A DNA stretch of 64,000 bases from Bacteroidota bacterium (GTDB lineage: Bacteria > Bacteroidota > Bacteroidia > Sphingobacteriales > Sphingobacteriaceae), in NCBI GenBank assembly GCA_018828585.1, contig JAHJVW010000128.1, positions 27,187-91,186 of the forward strand. The letters are read 5' to 3'. Shown here piece by piece: positions 59,921 to 64,000 of this stretch. Position 1 is the stretch's first letter; each line of letters begins with the position of its first letter. The notes below the pieces were generated by a model. That model was given only the letters and a program-made list of their open reading frames with translations, searched no databases and was not told where the DNA came from. The position numbers were made by a program, and so were the translations under genes.

Positions 59921-60976
59921 CTATTTTAAATCAACTTTTTCTTTCCCATCGTTCACGCCTTTTACAAACTTAATTAGACCTTTAAAATAAACTTGCTGAT
60001 CATCGTACATGGCCATGTGACTTCCATTCGGGCAATACAAATAACTTCCATTTAAAACCTGCTTCGACATTTTTTCCATAAACGCAGGGTCCATCGTATC
60101 GTTTTTGGCACCAATTACCAAAGTTGGCACTGTAATGTTTTTTAATTCTTCCATCCTATCCCAGTTTATTAATTTACCAGCTACACCAAATTCACTTGGT
60201 CCCTGCATGGTGACGTATAGTGATTTGTTCATTTTAGCAAAAGATCGATTTACTGGTTCTGGCCAGTCTTTTAACGGCATTCTTAAAATATGTTGCGTAT
60301 AAAAGTTGGGCATTAAAAGTTCCATATATTTTGGATTTTCATAGTCGTTGTTTGCTTCAATAGTCCTTATTTCTTTTAAAACAGCAGGATCTAATTGTTT
60401 TGCCAGCACACTATCAGCATATTTTCCATAAGCTGGAACACTAGCCATCATGTTAGAAATAATTAAACCTTTTAAGTTTTTCTGATATTTTAAGGCGTAT
60501 TCCATCGCTAAAATCCCACCCCAAGAATGACCCAACACGTAAAAATTATCAGGCGTCAAGTCTAAAGCCTGACGAACTTGTTCTACCTCTTCAACGTAAC
60601 GTGGTAAATCCCACATAGCAGTATCTTTTGGGTTATCTGAATTACCACAACCCAATTGGTCGTAATAAATAAATTCGATTCCTTCTTTAGGAAAGAAATT
60701 CTCGAAACATTCGAAATATTCGTGAGTTGCACCAGGCCCACCGTTTAATAATAAGACTTTCATTTTCGGATTATTACCAAACTTTTTGGTCCAAACATTA
60801 AATGTTCCTTTTGAGGTCTTAATGGGAATCATGGTTACTCCCCCATCTTGAACGCCAGAATCTGTTGTGTCAAAATAAGTGTTGTTTTGAGCTGATGGAG
60901 TTACGCGACTGCAGGCAGTCCAGAATAATATTCCAATGCAAAAGCTTAGGATTGAAAGGTTTTTAGAAATTCTCAT
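59921..60976 (-). CDS. Proline iminopeptidase-family alpha/beta hydrolase lipoprotein
   Basis: Lipobox WTAC; LNGGPGATHEYFE, YDQLGCGNSDNP, LGHSWGGILAMEY. Confidence 0.93.
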   Translation of the reverse strand: MRISKNLSILSFCIGILFWTACSRVTPSAQNNTYFDTTDSGVQDGGVTMIPIKTSKGTFNVWTKKFGNNPKMKVLLLNGGPGATHEYFECFENFFPKEGIEFIYYDQLGCGNSDNPKDTAMWDLPRYVEEVEQVRQALDLTPDNFYVLGHSWGGILAMEYALKYQKNLKGLIISNMMASVPAYGKYADSVLAKQLDPAVLKEIRTIEANNDYENPKYMELLMPNFYTQHILRMPLKDWPEPVNRSFAKMNKSLYVTMQGPSEFGVAGKLINWDRMEELKNITVPTLVIGAKNDTMDPAFMEKMSKQVLNGSYLYCPNGSHMAMYDDQQVYFKGLIKFVKGVNDGKEKVDLK

Positions 60977-61083
60977 TATGATTAAATATCGGTTTAAAAG
61001 AATCTACAATATCAATAAAATAATTGTTTTTTGAAACCGCTTCATTCTATTGTTCCCAAATGTTCAGCTTCGTTCAATTTTCT

Positions 61084-61091
61084 TACTTTTG
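61084..61091 (+). promoter_or_regulatory. -7-like element TACTTTTG upstream of glnS
   Basis: Matches TAnnTTTG. Confidence 0.45.
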
Positions 61092-61111
61092 TGGCTAGTT
61101 ATTTTTAAAGC

Positions 61112-62794
61112 ATGTCAGAAGAAAAGTCATTAAATTTTATTGAAGAGATTGTTGAAAACGATTTAAAAGCAGGTAAATACGATCAAATAGTTACCCGTTT
61201 TCCACCAGAGCCAAACGGGTTTTTGCACATTGGTCATGCCAGTAGTATTTGCTTAAATTTTGGATTAACTCAAAAATTTAACGGTTATACCAATCTTCGT
61301 TTTGATGATACCAACCCAGTTACAGAAGAAACCATATATGTTGATAGCATCAAAAAGGATATCGCATGGTTGGGTTTTCAATGGAAAAACGAATTATATG
61401 CTTCTGATTATTTTGATTTATTATATAGCTATGCAGTTAAACTGATTGAGAAAGGTTTGGCTTATGTGGATGAATTAGGTTCTGAAGAAATGGCAAAACT
61501 AAAAGGAACTCACACAGAGCCCGGAAAAGACAGCCCATTTAGAAATAGATCAGTAGCAGAAAATTTGGATCTTTTTGAGCGCATGAAAAATGGAGAGTTT
61601 CCGGATGGAAGTCGCACATTGAGAGCGAAAATTGATATGACGCATGTAAACATGTTAATGCGTGATCCAATTTTATATCGAATTAAGCATGCTAAGCATC
61701 ACCGTACTGGTAATAAATGGTGTGTTTACCCGATGTATGATTTTGCTCACGGCCAAAGTGATGCCATAGAGCATGTAACACATTCCGTTTGTACTTTAGA
61801 ATTTATTCCTCACCGAGAATTATATAATTGGTTAATTGCTCAGTTAGAAATTTATCCATCGCATCAGTATGAATTTGCCCGCCGCAATGTAAATTATACG
61901 GTGACCAGTAAAAGGAAATTATTGCAATTGGTAAACGAGAAATTTGTGAGCGGTTGGGACGACCCCCGTATGCCTACTATTAGTGGTTTGCGTCGTCGTG
62001 GATTTACACCATCTTCAATCCGAAATTTTTGTGAAAGAATAGGAATTGCAAAAAGAGAAAATCTGATTGAATATAGTTTATTGGAATTCTTTATTCGCGA
62101 GGATTTGAATAGAACATCATGGAGAAGGATGGCGGTTTTAGATCCGATAAAGATGATTATCACCAATTATCCGGAAGGACAAAAAGAAATGTTGCCTGGA
62201 GAAAATAATCCTGAAGTAGAAGGACATGATGGAGAAAGACAAATTCCATTTAGCAGAGAACTGTGGATTGAAAGAGATGATTTTATGGAAGAACCACCAA
62301 AAAAATTCTTCCGTTTAGGACCAGGTTTGATGAGCCGCTTGAAAAGTGCTTACATTGTTAGGTGTGATGATTTTGTGAAAGATGCTAATGGAAATGTAAC
62401 TGAAATACATTGTACCTATTTCCCAGATTCTAAGTCAGGAGAAGATACTTCCGGTTTAAAAGTTAAAGGAACGATGCATTGGGTGAGTGTTCCACATGCA
62501 AAAACTGCCGAAGTAAGATTATATGATCGATTATTTACTTCTGAAGAGCCGGATAGAGAAGAAGGCGACTTTAAGGATTATATCAATCCAGAAAGTTTGG
62601 TGGTAGTTAAAAATGCTTTTATTGAATCTGATTTAGCAAATGCATCAAAACAATTAGAAGAAAATCCAGATAGACGTTACCAGTTTATTAGAAAAGGATA
62701 TTTCTGCTTAGATGCCGACTCCACTCCCGAAAATTTGGTTTTCAACAGAACAGTCACTTTAAAAGATACTTGGGCAAAGGAATCTCAGAAGTAA
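61112..62794 (+). CDS. glnS: Glutamine--tRNA ligase
   Basis: RFPPEPNGFLHIGHA, VTSKRKL, GWDDPRMPTISGLRRRG. Confidence 0.98.
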   Translation: MSEEKSLNFIEEIVENDLKAGKYDQIVTRFPPEPNGFLHIGHASSICLNFGLTQKFNGYTNLRFDDTNPVTEETIYVDSIKKDIAWLGFQWKNELYASDYFDLLYSYAVKLIEKGLAYVDELGSEEMAKLKGTHTEPGKDSPFRNRSVAENLDLFERMKNGEFPDGSRTLRAKIDMTHVNMLMRDPILYRIKHAKHHRTGNKWCVYPMYDFAHGQSDAIEHVTHSVCTLEFIPHRELYNWLIAQLEIYPSHQYEFARRNVNYTVTSKRKLLQLVNEKFVSGWDDPRMPTISGLRRRGFTPSSIRNFCERIGIAKRENLIEYSLLEFFIREDLNRTSWRRMAVLDPIKMIITNYPEGQKEMLPGENNPEVEGHDGERQIPFSRELWIERDDFMEEPPKKFFRLGPGLMSRLKSAYIVRCDDFVKDANGNVTEIHCTYFPDSKSGEDTSGLKVKGTMHWVSVPHAKTAEVRLYDRLFTSEEPDREEGDFKDYINPESLVVVKNAFIESDLANASKQLEENPDRRYQFIRKGYFCLDADSTPENLVFNRTVTLKDTWAKESQK

Positions 62795-62805
62795 TTAGTT
62801 AAATG

Positions 62806-62868
62806 TAGAAAGTTTAAAGTTACCTCTATGTTTTCCTTAAACTTTCTACTCTACACTTTAAACTCACC
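62806..62868. repeat. Degenerate heptanucleotide array after glnS
   Basis: TAGAAAG|TTTAAAG|TTACCTC|TATGTTT|TCCTTAA|ACTTTCT|ACTCTAC|ACTTTAA|ACTCACC. Confidence 0.78.
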
Positions 62869-63686
62869 TAATACTTTTTATACAAATTAAACAATACGCA
62901 TTTATCCCAATCACTCATCTCGGGATTTAAATCCAACTTCACAAAGTGACGTTTAAAGGCAATGATTGCCGCAGGTAAATCTCTTGTATCGTACCCAATT
63001 CTGCGTAAAGCATTTTCAACATCAAAATCTGCTGGCGGAGGAGTTGTAGGATTGTCAAACCACAATCCAAATCCATTATCTGCTAATCTTTTCCATGGAA
63101 ATAAAATACTTGGATCAGGCTTTCTTTTTGGAGCGATATCAGCATGACCAATAAAATTTGCAGTGGGGATATTATAGGTAGTTTTTAGTTTTTGAAGTAA
63201 AATCAATAAGCTATTGATTTGCGCATCGCTAAAAGGTTCAGTTCCGTTATTATCAATCTCGATTCCGATAGAACAAGAATTCATATCATAATTGTTTCCC
63301 CATTTACTTAATCCTGCATGCCAAGCCCTTAACTCATCATTTAACATTTGGACTACTTGTCCGTCTCTTCCAATCACGTAATGGGCGCTAACTTGTGTGC
63401 GTTCTAAGGTGAAAGTTTTGATGGTTTGTGCTAATGAATCCTGAGCGGTATGGTGGATAATGACAAAGTCGGGTTTGCGACTGCTAAAATTTACTGTTGG
63501 TATAAATGAAGTTTGAATGGTATTACCTAAAGAATCCATTAAAATTGGCGCTGGATTCAAATCCATTTTTTCTACAACAGCTTGTATTTTTTCCGTTTGT
63601 ATCTTTTGTGCTTCCTGATAAGGTTTTGGAGAACAGGCGGCGAATAAAACTGCCGAGCTATAAACAAGTAATGATTTGAATTTCAT
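62868..63686 (-). CDS. N-acetylmuramoyl-L-alanine amidase lipoprotein
   Basis: Lipobox FAAC; FVIIHHTAQDSLAQTIKTF, IGIEIDNNG, FIGHADIAPKRKPDPS. Confidence 0.92.
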   Translation of the reverse strand: MKFKSLLVYSSAVLFAACSPKPYQEAQKIQTEKIQAVVEKMDLNPAPILMDSLGNTIQTSFIPTVNFSSRKPDFVIIHHTAQDSLAQTIKTFTLERTQVSAHYVIGRDGQVVQMLNDELRAWHAGLSKWGNNYDMNSCSIGIEIDNNGTEPFSDAQINSLLILLQKLKTTYNIPTANFIGHADIAPKRKPDPSILFPWKRLADNGFGLWFDNPTTPPPADFDVENALRRIGYDTRDLPAAIIAFKRHFVKLDLNPEMSDWDKCVLFNLYKKY

Positions 63687-63811
63687 TTCTGATTTTAATA
63701 TTGTTTGTATAAAACTAATGATTTCTTTTACGTTAATGATAATAATAACACCTTTTTTGGTTTTTAATACTAAAAAAATAATGCAAATAGCGGGTTAAAG
63801 TGTCTTAGGCT

Positions 63812-64000
63812 TTAAGCTAAAATTTCTTTAATATCAGCATCAGAAAGTGACTTAATAAAGCTTTCTTCTGTAGTGATTAAACTTTTAGCTACGCGAAGTT
63901 TTTTGTGTTGTAGGGCAAGAATTTTCTCTTCTACCGTGTCTTTTGTGATGAATTTATAGATAAACACATTTTTAGTTTGCCCTATTCGATGCGTTCTATC
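63812..64000 (-). CDS. SNF2-family helicase, C-terminal fragment (truncated by window edge)
   Basis: DRTHRIGQTKNVFIYKFITKDTVEEKILALQHKK... Confidence 0.88.
   Translation of the reverse strand, partial: DRTHRIGQTKNVFIYKFITKDTVEEKILALQHKKLRVAKSLITTEESFIKSLSDADIKEILA

Overview
The 64 kb window is chromosomal, AT-rich and densely coding. Its gene content and TAnnTTTG-type promoters fit Bacteroidota, probably Sphingobacteriaceae (Pedobacter-like); this is inferred from family content, with no database search. Most genes are housekeeping: upp, uvrB, dapF, a DegP-type protease, an sdhCAB-type complex, gltX, mnmG, nadB/nadA, thiL, feoAB, gcvH, trpC/trpG/trpE, truA and glnS. No rRNA, tRNA or CRISPR array was recognised. 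The items most worth a second look are: (1) a trp attenuator in front of trpE, with an unannotated 26-aa leader peptide (MNKNRYTNNSWWRSLKAASENLFVSF) carrying tandem Trp codons, followed by a 9-bp terminator hairpin and a T11 tract; (2) four degenerate heptanucleotide (7-nt period) intergenic arrays with partly complementary arms, between sdhA-sdhB, trpE-trpG and trpG-trpC and after glnS; (3) a HEPN-like gene bounded by 15-bp inverted repeats and followed by a ~130-bp attC-like palindrome, i.e. an integron-cassette-like (CALIN-like) unit without an integrase; (4) two parS-consensus sites flanking the mnmG promoter, a third near-match in nadA, and an AT-rich nadB/nadA intergenic region with DnaA-box-like 9-mers; (5) a Rieske / thioredoxin / ApbE / DUF4266 / DUF3570 cluster that may be a poorly characterised envelope redox system; (6) paired palindromic operators for a MarR-controlled electrophile/aldehyde-type operon; (7) an attenuator-like terminator in the uvrB leader.
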